Assembly: GCF_900639915.1 (NCBI RefSeq)
Contig: NZ_CAAAID010000007.1
Coordinates: 1-64,000, forward strand
Origin: Legionella nagasakiensis
Lineage (GTDB): Bacteria > Pseudomonadota > Gammaproteobacteria > Legionellales > Legionellaceae
DNA length: 64,000 nucleotides
Direction: 5' to 3'
The notes under the pieces are model-generated. The model searched no databases. It was not told where the DNA came from and saw nothing but the letters and a program-made list of their open reading frames with translations. Within the stretch, counting starts at the first letter, position 1, and each line of letters starts with the position of its first letter. A program made the position numbers and the translations under genes. Positions 19,809 through 29,809 of the stretch are shown piece by piece.

Positions 19809-20579
19809 TTATTCCGTCACCATCTGCCGGCCGATAACCTCTGAGGCCAAAACCATATATGCTGCAGCCCCAGAAGATGATTTATCATACTGTATTGCCG
19901 GCATGCCATGGCTTGGGGCCTCGGCAAGGCGCACATTACGAGGAACAACGGTACGATAAACTTTATTATTAAAATGTTCCAATAATTGTTTCGATACCTC
20001 AGAGCATAAACGATTGCGAGCATCGTACATCGTTCGTAAGATTCCTTCGATCTGCAAACGCGGATTCACCGAACCCCGAATCTGCTCAATCGTTAATAAC
20101 AACGCCGCTAAACCTTCTAGAGCATAATATTCACATTGCATGGGAATCAATACAGAATCAGCAGCCACCAGGGCATTAATAGTAAGCGTATTCAATGCTG
20201 GCGGACAATCAATCAATATATAATCATAGGAACTTTGTAAGGATTGTAGAGCCTTGAATAAAAAAGTTTCGCGATGATGACGCTCCATTAAACTGACTTC
20301 AGCCACGGTAAGATCGCCATTTGCAGGAATTAAATCAAACCCTGAACTCGTGGATAAGGAAGCCTGCTCAGCAAGACAATCCCTCAATAAGACATCGTTA
20401 CTGGTATGCACTAAAGTATTCTTGTCAACACCGCAACCCATGGTTGCATTACCTTGTGGATCCAAATCCACCAATAAGACCTGCTGGCGGTTCGCGGCCA
20501 AAGAAGCGGCCAAATTAATTGCCGTTGTGGTTTTACCTACTCCACCTTTTTGATTGGCAATGGCTATGACTTTCGCCAT
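19809..20579 (-). CDS. parA: chromosome partitioning ATPase ParA (Soj)
   Basis: A 256-residue P-loop ATPase with the deviant Walker A motif KGGVGKTT at 11-18 (signature lysine 11), the A' motif VDLDPQGNAT around 38-47, and Walker B YILIDCPPAL around 117. There is no N-terminal helix-turn-helix, so it is the chromosomal (type Ib/Soj) rather than plasmid ParA. It forms DNA-bound gradients that separate ParB-parS complexes. rsmG lies 2 bp upstream and parB downstream, the usual mnmG-rsmG-parA-parB order. Confidence 0.95.
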   Translation of the reverse strand: MAKVIAIANQKGGVGKTTTAINLAASLAANRQQVLLVDLDPQGNATMGCGVDKNTLVHTSNDVLLRDCLAEQASLSTSSGFDLIPANGDLTVAEVSLMERHHRETFLFKALQSLQSSYDYILIDCPPALNTLTINALVAADSVLIPMQCEYYALEGLAALLLTIEQIRGSVNPRLQIEGILRTMYDARNRLCSEVSKQLLEHFNNKVYRTVVPRNVRLAEAPSHGMPAIQYDKSSSGAAAYMVLASEVIGRQMVTE

Positions 20580-20581
20580 GG

Positions 20582-21199
20582 TTATTCCTTCTCAATAATG
20601 ACACAACAGCGCTGACCCTCAACACCCGGAACAGGATAGTTCTCTACCCGAAAAGGGCGCTTAATAGAGTTCAGCTCAGTGTCAGGACAACGCCCCTTCA
20701 TCGCTAACCAAATACCGTCCGTTGCTATAAGATGGTGTGTCCAATTGACCATTTTTCCTAGATCACTAAATGCTCGACTAATCACTGTATCAAAACCATA
20801 CCCGGGATGGTAGTTCTCTACACGTGTTTGCACAATTTCAACATGTTCCAAAGATAATATCCGCTTTACTTCCTGTAAAAAACGGATCTTTTTACCATTA
20901 CTATCGAGTAATACGACTTGAAATTGATGACAAGCCAGCGCTAATGGAATACCAGGAAGCCCTGCGCCGCTGCCTACATCAAGTACGCGGTATTCTTTTA
21001 CCCATGGTAAAATGGCCAGACTATCCAGTATATGGCGTGTCACCATGGTTTCCAAATCACGTACCGCTGTTAAATTATAAACCTGATTCCATTTATACAA
21101 CAGACTTAGATAATCAAGAAAAGAAGCAATTGGTAAATCAAGTCCCAATGCTCGAATGCCTTTTTCCAATTTATCCTCAATAATCGTTAACCCGCTCAT
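20582..21199 (-). CDS. rsmG: 16S rRNA (guanine-N7) methyltransferase RsmG
   Basis: This enzyme methylates G527 of 16S rRNA with S-adenosylmethionine. At 205 residues it matches the family. The Rossmann motif I is [17 protein letters not shown] near residues 87-103; preceding it is the [23 protein letters not shown] block (39-62) diagnostic of RsmG/GidB. The start codon overlaps the stop of mnmG by four bases, so the two RNA-modification genes are translationally coupled. Loss of this gene in other bacteria gives low-level streptomycin resistance; here it looks intact. Confidence 0.95.
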   Translation of the reverse strand: MSGLTIIEDKLEKGIRALGLDLPIASFLDYLSLLYKWNQVYNLTAVRDLETMVTRHILDSLAILPWVKEYRVLDVGSGAGLPGIPLALACHQFQVVLLDSNGKKIRFLQEVKRILSLEHVEIVQTRVENYHPGYGFDTVISRAFSDLGKMVNWTHHLIATDGIWLAMKGRCPDTELNSIKRPFRVENYPVPGVEGQRCCVIIEKE

Positions 21200-23070
21200 G
21201 CCAACAGTCGCTGCTTTTTCAAGTGTACCAGCAATAGAGACAGCGCTGCTGGGGTAACGCCAGAAATACGGCCCGCCTGAGCAATAGAGGCCGGTTTTAT
21301 CGTCATTAATTTTTGAACCACTTCCGTGGATAACCCCAATACCTGTGTATAATCTAATGTGGTAGGTAAGAGGGTATTTTCATGCTTACGCAAACGAGCA
21401 ATATCCTGCTGCTGTCGCTCAATGTAGCCCGCATATTTGCTTTGAATCTCTACCTGCTCAGCAATCGCATCATCGAGCAAGGGCAAATCCAACGTCGGTA
21501 ATGCTTGAAGACAGTGATAAGTGATTTCTGGACGTTTTAATAAATCACCAGCCCGACAGTCATGCTGTAAAGGCGTTTCCAGCACATCGCGCAATGCCTC
21601 ATTATGTTCAAGGCGTACCCAAGTATTCTTAAGTAAATCATTCGTCTTTTCAATAGCTTCACGTTTTTGGCAAAATATCTGCCAACGCACATCACCAACC
21701 AATCCAAGCGCTCGACCTTTTTCAGTCAAACGTAAATCGGCGTTATCTTCCCGCAACAATAGCCGATATTCGGCACGGGAAGTAAACATACGATAGGGTT
21801 CCTGCGTTCCACAAGTAATCAAGTCATCAATCAAAACACCAATATACGCTTCATCACGACGAGGGCACCATAGTGGTTTGTTTTGAATCAGCAATGCGGC
21901 ATTCATTCCTGCGATTAAACCCTGCGCTGCGGCCTCCTCATAACCGGTGGTCCCATTAATCTGACCGGCAAAAAATAAATTTGACAATGGCTTAGTCTGT
22001 AAAAAAGAGGTTAACCCGCGAGGGTCAAAATAATCATATTCAATCGCATAACCAGGGCGAGTAATATGCGCCTGTTCAAACCCTTTTATGGTACGCACAA
22101 ACTGCACCTGAACTTCAAATGGCAAACTGGTTGAAATACCATTTGGATAAATTTCATCCGTTGTTAATCCTTCCGGCTCAACAAAAATCTGATGAGACAA
22201 TTTGTCTGCAAAACGGATCACTTTATCTTCAATGGATGGGCAATATCGTGGACCGACCCCTTCAATAACACCAGCATACATTGGAGACTGATGCAAATTC
22301 TTACGAATAATGTCCTGCGTTTGCTCCGTTGTATGTGTAATGTAACAAGGAATTTGCGCTGGATGTTGTTTTGCATGACCCAAATAAGAAAAAACAGGCA
22401 CTGGCGTATCACCAGGCTGCACACACATTTGACTAAAATCCAAAGTGCGGCCATCAATGCGGGGAGGCGTGCCTGTTTTTAACCGACCCACAGGCAATGC
22501 TAAATCACGTAAACGTTGCGCAAGAGCAATGGCCGGGGGATCGCCTGCACGTCCGCCTGCATATTGCCTCATGCCTACATGAATCTTACCATCAAGAAAC
22601 GTACCAACCGTAAGAATGACAGCGCGTGCACGTAAAACCAACCCCATCTGAGTACGAACACCCGTTACTTCTTCCCCCTCAATGAGCACATCGTCAACCG
22701 CCTGCTGAAAGAGCGTCAAGTTATCCTGGGTTTGCAGCATTTGACTTATCGCCTGACGATAAAGCACGCGATCGGCTTGTGCACGAGTCGCCCGCACGGC
22801 AGGACCTTTTGAAGCATTCAAGATACGAAACTGAATGCCAGCAAGATCTGCAGCGCGAGCCATCACACCATCCAGGGCATCAATTTCTTTAACCAAATGC
22901 CCCTTGCCTATTCCCCCAATGGCTGGATTGCATGACATTTGACCAAGCAAATCCATATTATGGGTAAGTAATAGCGTATCAGCGCCCATGCGTGCAGCAG
23001 CCATTGCCGCCTCCGTGCCAGCATGACCACCACCAATGACAATAACATCATATTGTTTTTCAAGATTCAT
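21196..23070 (-). CDS. mnmG: tRNA uridine 5-carboxymethylaminomethyl modification enzyme MnmG
   Basis: The FAD-containing partner of MnmE modifies U34 in the wobble position of several tRNAs. The 624-residue protein begins with the dinucleotide-binding motif [19 protein letters not shown] (11-29), followed by [21 protein letters not shown] (50-70). Further on are [11 protein letters not shown] and the [13 protein letters not shown] block near 195-210. The C-terminal helical domain ([22 protein letters not shown]) that binds tRNA and MnmE is complete. Its partner mnmE is at 54.6-56.0 kb. It is divergent from priA across 163 bp. Confidence 0.96.
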   Translation of the reverse strand: MNLEKQYDVIVIGGGHAGTEAAMAAARMGADTLLLTHNMDLLGQMSCNPAIGGIGKGHLVKEIDALDGVMARAADLAGIQFRILNASKGPAVRATRAQADRVLYRQAISQMLQTQDNLTLFQQAVDDVLIEGEEVTGVRTQMGLVLRARAVILTVGTFLDGKIHVGMRQYAGGRAGDPPAIALAQRLRDLALPVGRLKTGTPPRIDGRTLDFSQMCVQPGDTPVPVFSYLGHAKQHPAQIPCYITHTTEQTQDIIRKNLHQSPMYAGVIEGVGPRYCPSIEDKVIRFADKLSHQIFVEPEGLTTDEIYPNGISTSLPFEVQVQFVRTIKGFEQAHITRPGYAIEYDYFDPRGLTSFLQTKPLSNLFFAGQINGTTGYEEAAAQGLIAGMNAALLIQNKPLWCPRRDEAYIGVLIDDLITCGTQEPYRMFTSRAEYRLLLREDNADLRLTEKGRALGLVGDVRWQIFCQKREAIEKTNDLLKNTWVRLEHNEALRDVLETPLQHDCRAGDLLKRPEITYHCLQALPTLDLPLLDDAIAEQVEIQSKYAGYIERQQQDIARLRKHENTLLPTTLDYTQVLGLSTEVVQKLMTIKPASIAQAGRISGVTPAALSLLLVHLKKQRLLA

Positions 23071-23233
23071 ATCAGAGATTCATGAGCGAACAAATCGTGT
23101 AATTATACACTTTTTTGGCAACATGCCCAACGACGTTGCTGCAGCGATCATTAAGCTTATCAAAATTAAATGGAAACCCTGTTAGAAAGCGTGTAACTTA
23201 CACAATTTTAAGAAAACTGTATGAGAAGAAATC

Positions 23234-25411
23234 ATGGGGTTTGTTTTCAAAGTCTGTATCCCCTACACGAATCGTGATTTTTTTGATTACCTCGCTTCAG
23301 AACAAGCGCCTTGTATTGGCGCCCGAGTTTGGGTGCCCTTTCGCCAAGGAAAACGTATTGGCCTTGTGATTGGCAAAGGCCTGCCAGATCATGCTCGCAT
23401 TAAAATCAAATCAATCGAATCAGTCATTGATGAGGCTCCATTATTGTCTGAAGAAATACTATCGCTCTGTCAGTGGGTCAGCCGCTATTATCAATCGCCG
23501 CTCTCTGAAGTCATCCCTCTGGCGGTCCCAAAAAAATATCGCGAGGGGAAACCATGCTCATTGCCAACAAGCCATTATTTTTATTTGAAAACCTCTGTTG
23601 AACAAGCCCATCGTGTGCTTTCCGCAAGAGCAACTCGACAGCACGCGCTTGTTGATTTCCTTGCAAGTCAACATACTTTCTTATCAAAAAAAATGATCGT
23701 ACAAGCCGGATTTACCACGAATCAATTACTTGCTTTACAAGCTGCCGGCTTGCTTGATGTGATGGAGCAAATCGACGCACCGTCATTTCCCATCAATCCT
23801 AAAAATAAACCTCATTCCTTAAATGAGGAACAAGAGACCGCCGTCAAAACAATCGGTGCAAATTTAGCGTCTTATCATTGCTTTTTGCTGCAAGGCGTAA
23901 CCGGCAGTGGAAAAACGGAAGTGTATTTTCACATCATCAGCCAAGTGCTTGCCGCAGGCAGACAGGTACTTATCCTTGTGCCAGAAATTGGATTGACACC
24001 ACAATTATTAAGTCGTTTCAGCAGCCGTTTTCATGAGCCGATGGTAGTCATCCATTCCCATTTAAGTGATGGAGAGCGCCAGACAGCATGGCAGCTTGCG
24101 CGAACCCAAAAAGCTCGATTGGTTATTGGAACTCGCACCGCCGTATTTACACCTTTACCAGCACTTGGATTAATTGTTATTGATGAAGAACATGACACTT
24201 CTTTAAAACAAATGGATGGTGTTCGCTACTCGGGGCGTGATACCGCTTTGATGCGCGCGCATGCAGCCAATATTCCCATTATTCTCGGTTCAGCCACCCC
24301 TAGCCTGGAAAGTCTTTATAATTGCACGCGCCATAAATATCATTTGCTGCAACTGACCCAAAAAGCCATGACTGATCATCCTTTGCAGTTCCAAATCATG
24401 GATATTCGTAATCAACCCTTACAACATGGTATAGCCACTCCGACCTTAAAAATAATCAACACGCATCTGCAGCAGCAAAATCAAGTGTTAGTTTTCATTA
24501 ACCGCCGAGGATTTGCGCCCGTACTTTTATGCCACCTTTGTGGTTGGATAGCTGGCTGCCGTGCCTGTGACAGTCATTTGACGCTGCATCGTCAGCGTAA
24601 TAAGCTCCTGTGTCATCATTGTGGCCTGGCACAAAATATACCGCCACAATGTCCAGCCTGTGACAGTAAGGAGCTATTGCCTATAGGTACGGGAACACAG
24701 CGCGTCTATGACTATTTATCAAGCCAATTTCCTTCAACCTGTATTTTACGGATTGATCGTGATGAAGTTGGCCGGAAAAAAGCACTGGAAAAGGGATTGG
24801 AAAGCATCAGCACAGGAAAAGTTCAACTAGTGATTGGCACCCAAATGCTAGCAAAAGGTCATCATTTTCCACGCTTAACACTCGTAGTTATTCTTGATGC
24901 TGATAACGGCTTTTATAATCAGGACTTTCGCGCTCTTGAGCGCCTGGGTCAGCTACTAACCCAAGTGGCAGGACGAGCAGGACGAGCAGAACGCCAAGGG
25001 CAGGTCGTCATTCAAACTCACTTGCCACAACATCCATTGCTCAATGTACTGATTCAGCAAGGATATGAAACGTTTGCGCAAGCTTTATTGCAGCAGCGTC
25101 AGCAAGCTGAATTGCCGCCATTTCATTTTATTGCCATTATTCGTGCCCAGGGAAAAGTGTTAGCGAAATTATTGCAATTTCTTAATAACCTACGGGAACA
25201 ATTACAGCAATCCAACATCACCACCTTAGGGCCGGCACCAGCCCCCTTGCCACGAAAAGCAAATCAATATCGAATGCAACTGTTGCTTAAATCACCTTGC
25301 CGCAGCACATTACAAATCGCATTGACGCAAATACGACACTGGTTAACAATGAATAATATCAGCCGAGGCATACGGTGGAATATTGATGTCGACCCAATGG
25401 ATTTATCATGA
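23234..25411 (+). CDS. priA: primosomal replication restart helicase PriA
   Basis: PriA recognises stalled forks and loads DnaB outside the origin. The 725-residue protein has the N-terminal 3'-DNA-end binding domain (1-105), Walker A GVTGSGKTE at 221-229, the DEEH Walker B (VIDEEHDTSLKQ, about 313-324), two zinc-binding clusters formed by eight cysteines (CHLCGWIAGCRACD ... LLCHHCG ... CPACD, about 434-478), and helicase motifs V-VI (GTQMLAKGHHFP, QVAGRAGRAERQG). All functional parts are intact. It ends in an ATGA overlap with the following thioesterase gene. Confidence 0.96.
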   Translation: MGFVFKVCIPYTNRDFFDYLASEQAPCIGARVWVPFRQGKRIGLVIGKGLPDHARIKIKSIESVIDEAPLLSEEILSLCQWVSRYYQSPLSEVIPLAVPKKYREGKPCSLPTSHYFYLKTSVEQAHRVLSARATRQHALVDFLASQHTFLSKKMIVQAGFTTNQLLALQAAGLLDVMEQIDAPSFPINPKNKPHSLNEEQETAVKTIGANLASYHCFLLQGVTGSGKTEVYFHIISQVLAAGRQVLILVPEIGLTPQLLSRFSSRFHEPMVVIHSHLSDGERQTAWQLARTQKARLVIGTRTAVFTPLPALGLIVIDEEHDTSLKQMDGVRYSGRDTALMRAHAANIPIILGSATPSLESLYNCTRHKYHLLQLTQKAMTDHPLQFQIMDIRNQPLQHGIATPTLKIINTHLQQQNQVLVFINRRGFAPVLLCHLCGWIAGCRACDSHLTLHRQRNKLLCHHCGLAQNIPPQCPACDSKELLPIGTGTQRVYDYLSSQFPSTCILRIDRDEVGRKKALEKGLESISTGKVQLVIGTQMLAKGHHFPRLTLVVILDADNGFYNQDFRALERLGQLLTQVAGRAGRAERQGQVVIQTHLPQHPLLNVLIQQGYETFAQALLQQRQQAELPPFHFIAIIRAQGKVLAKLLQFLNNLREQLQQSNITTLGPAPAPLPRKANQYRMQLLLKSPCRSTLQIALTQIRHWLTMNNISRGIRWNIDVDPMDLS

Positions 25412-25803
25412 CCGAAAAAAAAATCGCAGTACACCAAAGGATATTTGCTATCAGCTGGGGTGATATGGATGCCCTGGCTCATGTTAACAATGGCCGTTAT
25501 TTTGATTATTTTCAGGAGGCACGCATTGAATGGTTACGTGCCCTAAAACTGGATATGGGGCAAGCCTGCGGACCCGTGGTCATTCATGTTGCCTGCACCT
25601 TTTTAAAGCCTGTTATCTATCCAGCTATGTTATGCCTGAACAATAGTATACATAGTTTGGGGCGCTCAAGCTTTATTATGGATCATGATTTGTATCAGGA
25701 AAATGTCCTGATGGCGCAAGGCACCAGCAAACTTGTATGGATCAATTACCAAGAAAATAAATCCGTTCCTTTACCGAAAGAAATCCGAGCTTTGTTCTCT
25801 TGA
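25408..25803 (+). CDS. hotdog-fold acyl-CoA thioesterase (YbgC/4HBT type)
   Basis: A 131-residue single hotdog domain. The motif WGDMDALAHVNNGRYFDYFQEAR (residues 14-36) carries the catalytic aspartate typical of the 4-hydroxybenzoyl-CoA thioesterase/YbgC family, followed by the long central helix. These enzymes hydrolyse short- or medium-chain acyl-CoAs in the cytoplasm; the substrate here is unknown. The start codon overlaps the stop of priA by four bases. Its last 33 bases overlap the end of the convergent gene at 25771-26073, which is unusual but small. Confidence 0.85.
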   Translation: MTEKKIAVHQRIFAISWGDMDALAHVNNGRYFDYFQEARIEWLRALKLDMGQACGPVVIHVACTFLKPVIYPAMLCLNNSIHSLGRSSFIMDHDLYQENVLMAQGTSKLVWINYQENKSVPLPKEIRALFS

Positions 25804-26073
25804 GCCTTCATCACAAATAATATAACGCCCATGCCGATATGGATTGCTACGAGAGCGAAACACATACTCACGACAACGCTGGCCGCGGTCATCCACAAAC
25901 CGTCTTTGCAAACGAAAAGCAAAATCACCAAAATTCATGTCCTGTTGCCATTCACGTTGCTGTTGTGCTTTCTCTTGCTCGTCTCTTTTGTGTAAATACT
26001 TGCTCAATTTACTGCCATATACGGTAGATAGACACATCATTCCCAACAACAACACAATGATATTTTTTTTCAT
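25771..26073 (-). CDS. small exported protein, RT0821/Lpp0805-like C-terminal motif
   Basis: From ATG 26073, a 100-residue protein begins with a clear signal peptide (MKKNIIVLLLGMMCLSTVYGS). The mature part is charged and helical (about 20-45) and then has CREYVFRSRSNPYRHGRYIICDEG, two cysteines framing a short beta unit. The CREY-then-Cys pattern recalls the C-terminal surface-antigen module of the RT0821/Lpp0805 family in rickettsiae and legionellae. An ATG 11 codons further upstream exists but would bury the signal peptide. The role is unknown; export to the periplasm or surface is predicted. Confidence 0.5.
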   Translation of the reverse strand: MKKNIIVLLLGMMCLSTVYGSKLSKYLHKRDEQEKAQQQREWQQDMNFGDFAFRLQRRFVDDRGQRCREYVFRSRSNPYRHGRYIICDEGSREQSSDFFR

Positions 26074-26245
26074 CAAAACAACAATTAACAAGACAAACGG
26101 TTCCACATTAAACCATATATAGCAATATTATGCCATATGTTAGATGAGGGGAAAATCATACTTTGCTTGCAATATAAACAAAAAGGCTTCATGCTGAAGC
26201 TGGAGTGGTATAGTTATCTATTTCATAAATCAACGTATTTTTATC

Positions 26246-26816
26246 ATGAAAACGCTTGGATCGCTTCTTGATTCTCAATTCCAGATTCTATTACTCATGA
26301 TTGGCAGTGCGTTTTTTGCAGCAACTGGATTTATAATGCCTCTATGGGCTGAATTTACTCAACAGCTGGGGGGGGGGGGGAAATCTAAAAACGGCGGGCA
26401 TTGCAGTCGCCATTTATTCCATGTCGTTTGGACTATTTGCGTTTTTATTTGGCCTTGTTACAAGCTACTTCAGGCAGAATAAATTATTTCTATGCACATC
26501 CTATTTACTTTACAGTGTCTTATGTACGGCTTATCTGTTTGTCTACACGCCTATGCAGCTGTATTGTGTGCAATTACTAATTGCAGTTGCTGCAGCCATG
26601 CAATCTCCTGTGCGTAATGCGCTTTATAATAAAACAATAACAAATGGCAAAGAAACCATTGGCTGGGGATTATATAATTTAACGTTTACTTTTTCGATTG
26701 GTCTTGGCGCCATGATTGGCAGTCACTTAGCTCATTATTTTGGTTTCAATTGGGTATTTATAGGGATGTCTGTTATGGGCATGACCGCGTTTTTTTTGAC
26801 TTTAATTTTTGCTTAA
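26246..26816 (+). pseudogene. half-size MFS-like membrane protein, out of frame at a 13-G tract
   Basis: The frame from ATG 26246 runs through FFAATGFIMPLWAEFTQQLG and then enters 13 consecutive G residues (26368-26380). After them it is out of frame and stops at 26482. Removing one G restores a single 189-codon frame to 26816. That product aligns with the next gene (188 residues) over its whole length: LGGNLKTAGIAVAIYSMSFGLFAFL against LGGNLKTAGIAVSIYSMSYGLFAFL. It has about six hydrophobic helices and MFS-like segments (GWGLYNLTFTFSIGLGAMIGSHLAHYFGFNWVF). With 12 G it would be on, with 13 off. Phase variation and a sequencing error in the homopolymer are the two explanations. Confidence 0.75.
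26368..26380 (+). repeat. 13-base poly-G tract within a coding frame
   Basis: Thirteen consecutive G residues follow AACAGCT and precede AAATCTAAAA. It is the longest G/C homopolymer I saw in the window (the next is 7). The paralogue has GGTGGA at the same place. Frame arithmetic: run lengths divisible by 3 (9, 12, 15) read through; 13 does not. Confidence 0.95.
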
Positions 26817-26843
26817 ACATCAAATCATTAAACGTATTTCATT

Positions 26844-27410
26844 ATGAAAAAAACCAGGCTAATACATATTAGCAATCCATTTCAGTTAATCATACTTATC
26901 GTAGCTGGCGCCTTTTTTACTGCCACTGGCTTTTTAACCCCTTTATGGGCTGAATTTGTTAAACATCTGGGTGGAAATTTAAAAACCGCAGGTATTGCTG
27001 TGTCAATTTACTCCATGAGTTATGGATTGTTTGCATTTTTATTGAGCTTTATTCAAAACAAAATTAACCAGGATAAATTTTTTTTGTGTTTATCTTATCT
27101 GCTTTATGGTGTTTTATGTTTAGGCTATTTATTCATCCGCACGTCGCTGCAGCTGTATTGTTTGCAATTATTGATAGCATTTGCCGGCGCTATGCAATCC
27201 CCCGTATGCGACTCACTGTATAGCAAGGCTCTCACCACCGGCAAGGAAACCGTCGGCTGGGGATTGTATGTTTTAATATACACGTTTTCTATAGGTGCTG
27301 GCGCGCTCATTGGTTCCCATATTGCTCATTATATGGGCTTTGACTGGGTATTTTTAAGCATGTCTGCCTTTGGTATAACAGCATTTCTCATCGCAGTAAT
27401 TTTGCTTTGA
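26844..27410 (+). CDS. half-size MFS-like membrane protein (intact paralogue)
   Basis: A 188-residue integral membrane protein with about six hydrophobic helices, roughly half a normal 400-residue MFS carrier. The segments AGAFFTATGFLTPLWAEFVKHLGG, SIYSMSYGLFAFLLSF and GWGLYVLIYTFSIGAGALIGSHIAHYMGFDWVF resemble an MFS six-helix bundle, especially the glycine-rich helix before the FDWVF end. It is a tandem duplicate of the frameshifted gene 27 bp upstream and lacks its G tract. Half-size carriers would need to pair to form a transport path, so homo- or heterodimers of the two products are possible. No partner domain follows; the substrate is unknown. Confidence 0.6.
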   Translation: MKKTRLIHISNPFQLIILIVAGAFFTATGFLTPLWAEFVKHLGGNLKTAGIAVSIYSMSYGLFAFLLSFIQNKINQDKFFLCLSYLLYGVLCLGYLFIRTSLQLYCLQLLIAFAGAMQSPVCDSLYSKALTTGKETVGWGLYVLIYTFSIGAGALIGSHIAHYMGFDWVFLSMSAFGITAFLIAVILL

Positions 27411-27421
27411 TAGACATCAAA

Positions 27422-28216
27422 CTATACGGCAACTGGGGCCTTGATTGCAGGATGCGACTGATAATCAATAAACTCAAAATCTTCAAAACGATAGTCAAAT
27501 AATGATTGCGGCATACGACTTATTTGCAATCGCGGCAAAGACAAAGGCTGGCGTTGCAATTGAAGTTTGGCTTGCTCTAGATGATTTAAATATAAGTGAC
27601 AATCACCTCCTGTCCAAACAAAATCACCGACGTCAAGATGGCATTGTTGCGCTATCATATGAGTCAGTAACGAATACGAGGCAATGTTAAAGGGCACACC
27701 TAAAAACACGTCGGCAGAGCGCTGATACAACTGACAAGACAGACGGTTATTCACCACATAAAATTGAAACAAGACATGACAGGGTGCTAACGCCATGTTG
27801 TCCAACTCGCCTACATTCCAGGCACTTACCAGCAAGCGACGGGAATCAGGGTTCTTTTTAATTTGCTGCAAAACATCGCTTAATTGATCAATGGTACGAC
27901 CGTCTGCGGCTAACCAACTTCGCCATTGCTTGCCATAAATCGGACCAAGATCGCCATTTTTATCCGCCCACTCGTCCCAAATGGTCACATTATGCTCATG
28001 CAAATAAGAAATATTAGTATCACCCCGTAAAAACCACAATAATTCATGAATAATGCTGCGCGTATGTAGTTTTTTTGTGGTAACCAATGGAAAGCCTTCT
28101 GCAAGATTAAAACGCATCTGATAAGCAAACACTGAGAGAGTTCCAGTACCCGTTCGATCCGTTTTTTCTATGCCATGATTTAAAATATGCTCAATGAGTT
28201 GTAGGTAAGTTTTCAT
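27422..28216 (-). CDS. thyA: thymidylate synthase
   Basis: This enzyme converts dUMP to dTMP using methylenetetrahydrofolate. At 264 residues it matches E. coli ThyA in length. The active-site cysteine lies in [14 protein letters not shown], near residue 146. Conserved blocks include [19 protein letters not shown]-type sequence near 20-40, [46 protein letters not shown] and the C-terminal IKAPVAV. It overlaps lgt by 26 bases at its start and would be co-transcribed with it, as in E. coli. Confidence 0.97.
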   Translation of the reverse strand: MKTYLQLIEHILNHGIEKTDRTGTGTLSVFAYQMRFNLAEGFPLVTTKKLHTRSIIHELLWFLRGDTNISYLHEHNVTIWDEWADKNGDLGPIYGKQWRSWLAADGRTIDQLSDVLQQIKKNPDSRRLLVSAWNVGELDNMALAPCHVLFQFYVVNNRLSCQLYQRSADVFLGVPFNIASYSLLTHMIAQQCHLDVGDFVWTGGDCHLYLNHLEQAKLQLQRQPLSLPRLQISRMPQSLFDYRFEDFEFIDYQSHPAIKAPVAV

Positions 28217-28991
28217 GTCGTTTCATCCACAAAAAAACTATGCCAATGACGAGCATTGGAATAGATAATAACTGTCCCATCGTCAGCCAGCCAAACGCTA
28301 TAAATCCCAACTGAACATCGGGCTGGCGAAAGCATTCGACGATGAGCCTTGAAATGGCGTAGCCAATAAGAAATACAGCCGATACACACCCTAAGGATCG
28401 CGGCTTGGCCGCATACCACCAAATTAAGATAAATAAGGCAACACCTTCCAAACCAAATTCATACAGCTGCGATGGATGACGCGGTTGGGCGTCAACGTGA
28501 GGGAAAATCATCGCCCAAGGTACATCCGTTGGGCGCCCCCATAATTCGCCATTAATAAAATTTCCGGCCCGACCAGCAGCCAACCCCAGCGGCACAAGGG
28601 GAACCACAAAGTCAGTCACTGCAAGAAAGGGTTTCTTCACCTTATAAGAAAACAACCATAATGCCAGAATAACGCCTAACAATCCGCCATGAAAAGACAT
28701 ACCACCTTCCCAAAGCTTAAAGATAGCCCAAGGCTGATGAATGAGCTGATGGGTACTATAAAAAATCATATACCCTAACCGGCCGCCAATGATGACCCCT
28801 ATGGCACTAAAAAAAATCAAGTCGCCGATTTGCTCAGAAGTCCAATCAAGCTGATAGCGCCTCACTCGCCAATGTGCCAAAATCCAGGCAGTAATGAATC
28901 CCAGAAGATACATCAGCCCATACCAATGAATACGCATTGGACCTAAAGAAAAAGCGACGGGGTCAATATGTGGAAAAGCCAGCATGTGCAT
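28191..28991 (-). CDS. lgt: prolipoprotein diacylglyceryl transferase
   Basis: Lgt adds diacylglycerol to the lipobox cysteine of prolipoproteins at the inner membrane. The 266-residue protein has seven predicted helices and the family signature [20 protein letters not shown] at about 144-163, followed by HPSQLYEF with the conserved Tyr. An essential histidine and arginine also appear in GLMYLLGF and SFHGGLLGV. Substrates in this window include the BON lipoproteins and LpoA. It overlaps thyA by 26 bases downstream; the TauE-type gene lies 11 bp upstream. Confidence 0.96.
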   Translation of the reverse strand: MHMLAFPHIDPVAFSLGPMRIHWYGLMYLLGFITAWILAHWRVRRYQLDWTSEQIGDLIFFSAIGVIIGGRLGYMIFYSTHQLIHQPWAIFKLWEGGMSFHGGLLGVILALWLFSYKVKKPFLAVTDFVVPLVPLGLAAGRAGNFINGELWGRPTDVPWAMIFPHVDAQPRHPSQLYEFGLEGVALFILIWWYAAKPRSLGCVSAVFLIGYAISRLIVECFRQPDVQLGFIAFGWLTMGQLLSIPMLVIGIVFLWMKRHENLPTTH

Positions 28992-29002
28992 CCTTCATCA
29001 TC

Positions 29003-29809
29003 CTAAATAAGCATATCAATTGCAGCTATGATAAGAATTGCCGTCAACCCATATTTTAACTGTTGAACAGGCAAAGCATACGTAAGATGGGCACCAATAG
29101 GCGCAAACAAAACACTGGGAATTGCCACCCAGATAACAGCTGGCCAATATACATATCCTGTGGAATAGGCAGGCAAACCCACCTCATTACTACCTGTAAT
29201 GATCACGGCAATGGTTCCCATCATGGCCACCGATAGGGTACATAGAGCTGATATTGCAGGAATTTTTCGAGTGTCAATTCCGCAAAAACTTAAATAGGGG
29301 ATAATCAATGCACCACCACCAATCCCTAGAAGACCGGATTTAAGACCGATTAAAAAACTGACCAGGCCATTTAACCATTTACCTGGAAAAGAACGCGGAT
29401 GGGTTACATGGATATCGGCCAACATTTTAAAACTGATGGCTAATAAAAATAGACCGAATAGGATTTTTAGCCAATAAGTGGATAATTGATCAGCGAGCAA
29501 AGCACCAAAAAAAACACCAAGAATAATGCCCGGCCAAAGGCGATGATAAACATCCCATAATAGTTCCCCCTGACGGTGATGGGCACGTACAGATGCCATC
29601 GCAGTGAAAATCATAATGGCCAAGGAAGTTCCGGCAGCAACATGCATTTCTACCGCCTGCGGCACAACGCTGGAATGATGAAATATATATAATAAAGCCG
29701 GAACAACAATCATCCCCCCTCCTATGCCCAGGGTGCCAGACATAAATCCGGCAAAAGCACCCGTTAAGGCATAAGCCGTGCCGTGCTCTGTTATGCTTTC
29801 CAAGATCAT
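29003..29809 (-). CDS. TauE/SafE (DUF81) family membrane protein
   Basis: A 268-residue protein with eight hydrophobic helices arranged as two repeats. Each repeat opens with the family's glycine-rich motif: GFMSGTLGIGGGMIVVPALL near residue 22 and GLKSGLLGIGGGALIIPYLS near 155. Members carry sulfonates, sulfite or other organic anions across the inner membrane; the substrate here is unknown. The start overlaps the ptsP stop by four bases (ATGA), so it is coupled to ptsP and belongs to the rppH-ptsP-tauE-lgt-thyA run. Confidence 0.85.
   Translation of the reverse strand: MILESITEHGTAYALTGAFAGFMSGTLGIGGGMIVVPALLYIFHHSSVVPQAVEMHVAAGTSLAIMIFTAMASVRAHHRQGELLWDVYHRLWPGIILGVFFGALLADQLSTYWLKILFGLFLLAISFKMLADIHVTHPRSFPGKWLNGLVSFLIGLKSGLLGIGGGALIIPYLSFCGIDTRKIPAISALCTLSVAMMGTIAVIITGSNEVGLPAYSTGYVYWPAVIWVAIPSVLFAPIGAHLTYALPVQQLKYGLTAILIIAAIDMLI

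Noticed and set aside
26160-26200. GCTTCATGCTGAAGC hairpin as a terminator
   Set aside because: Six-bp stem with no T run on either side.
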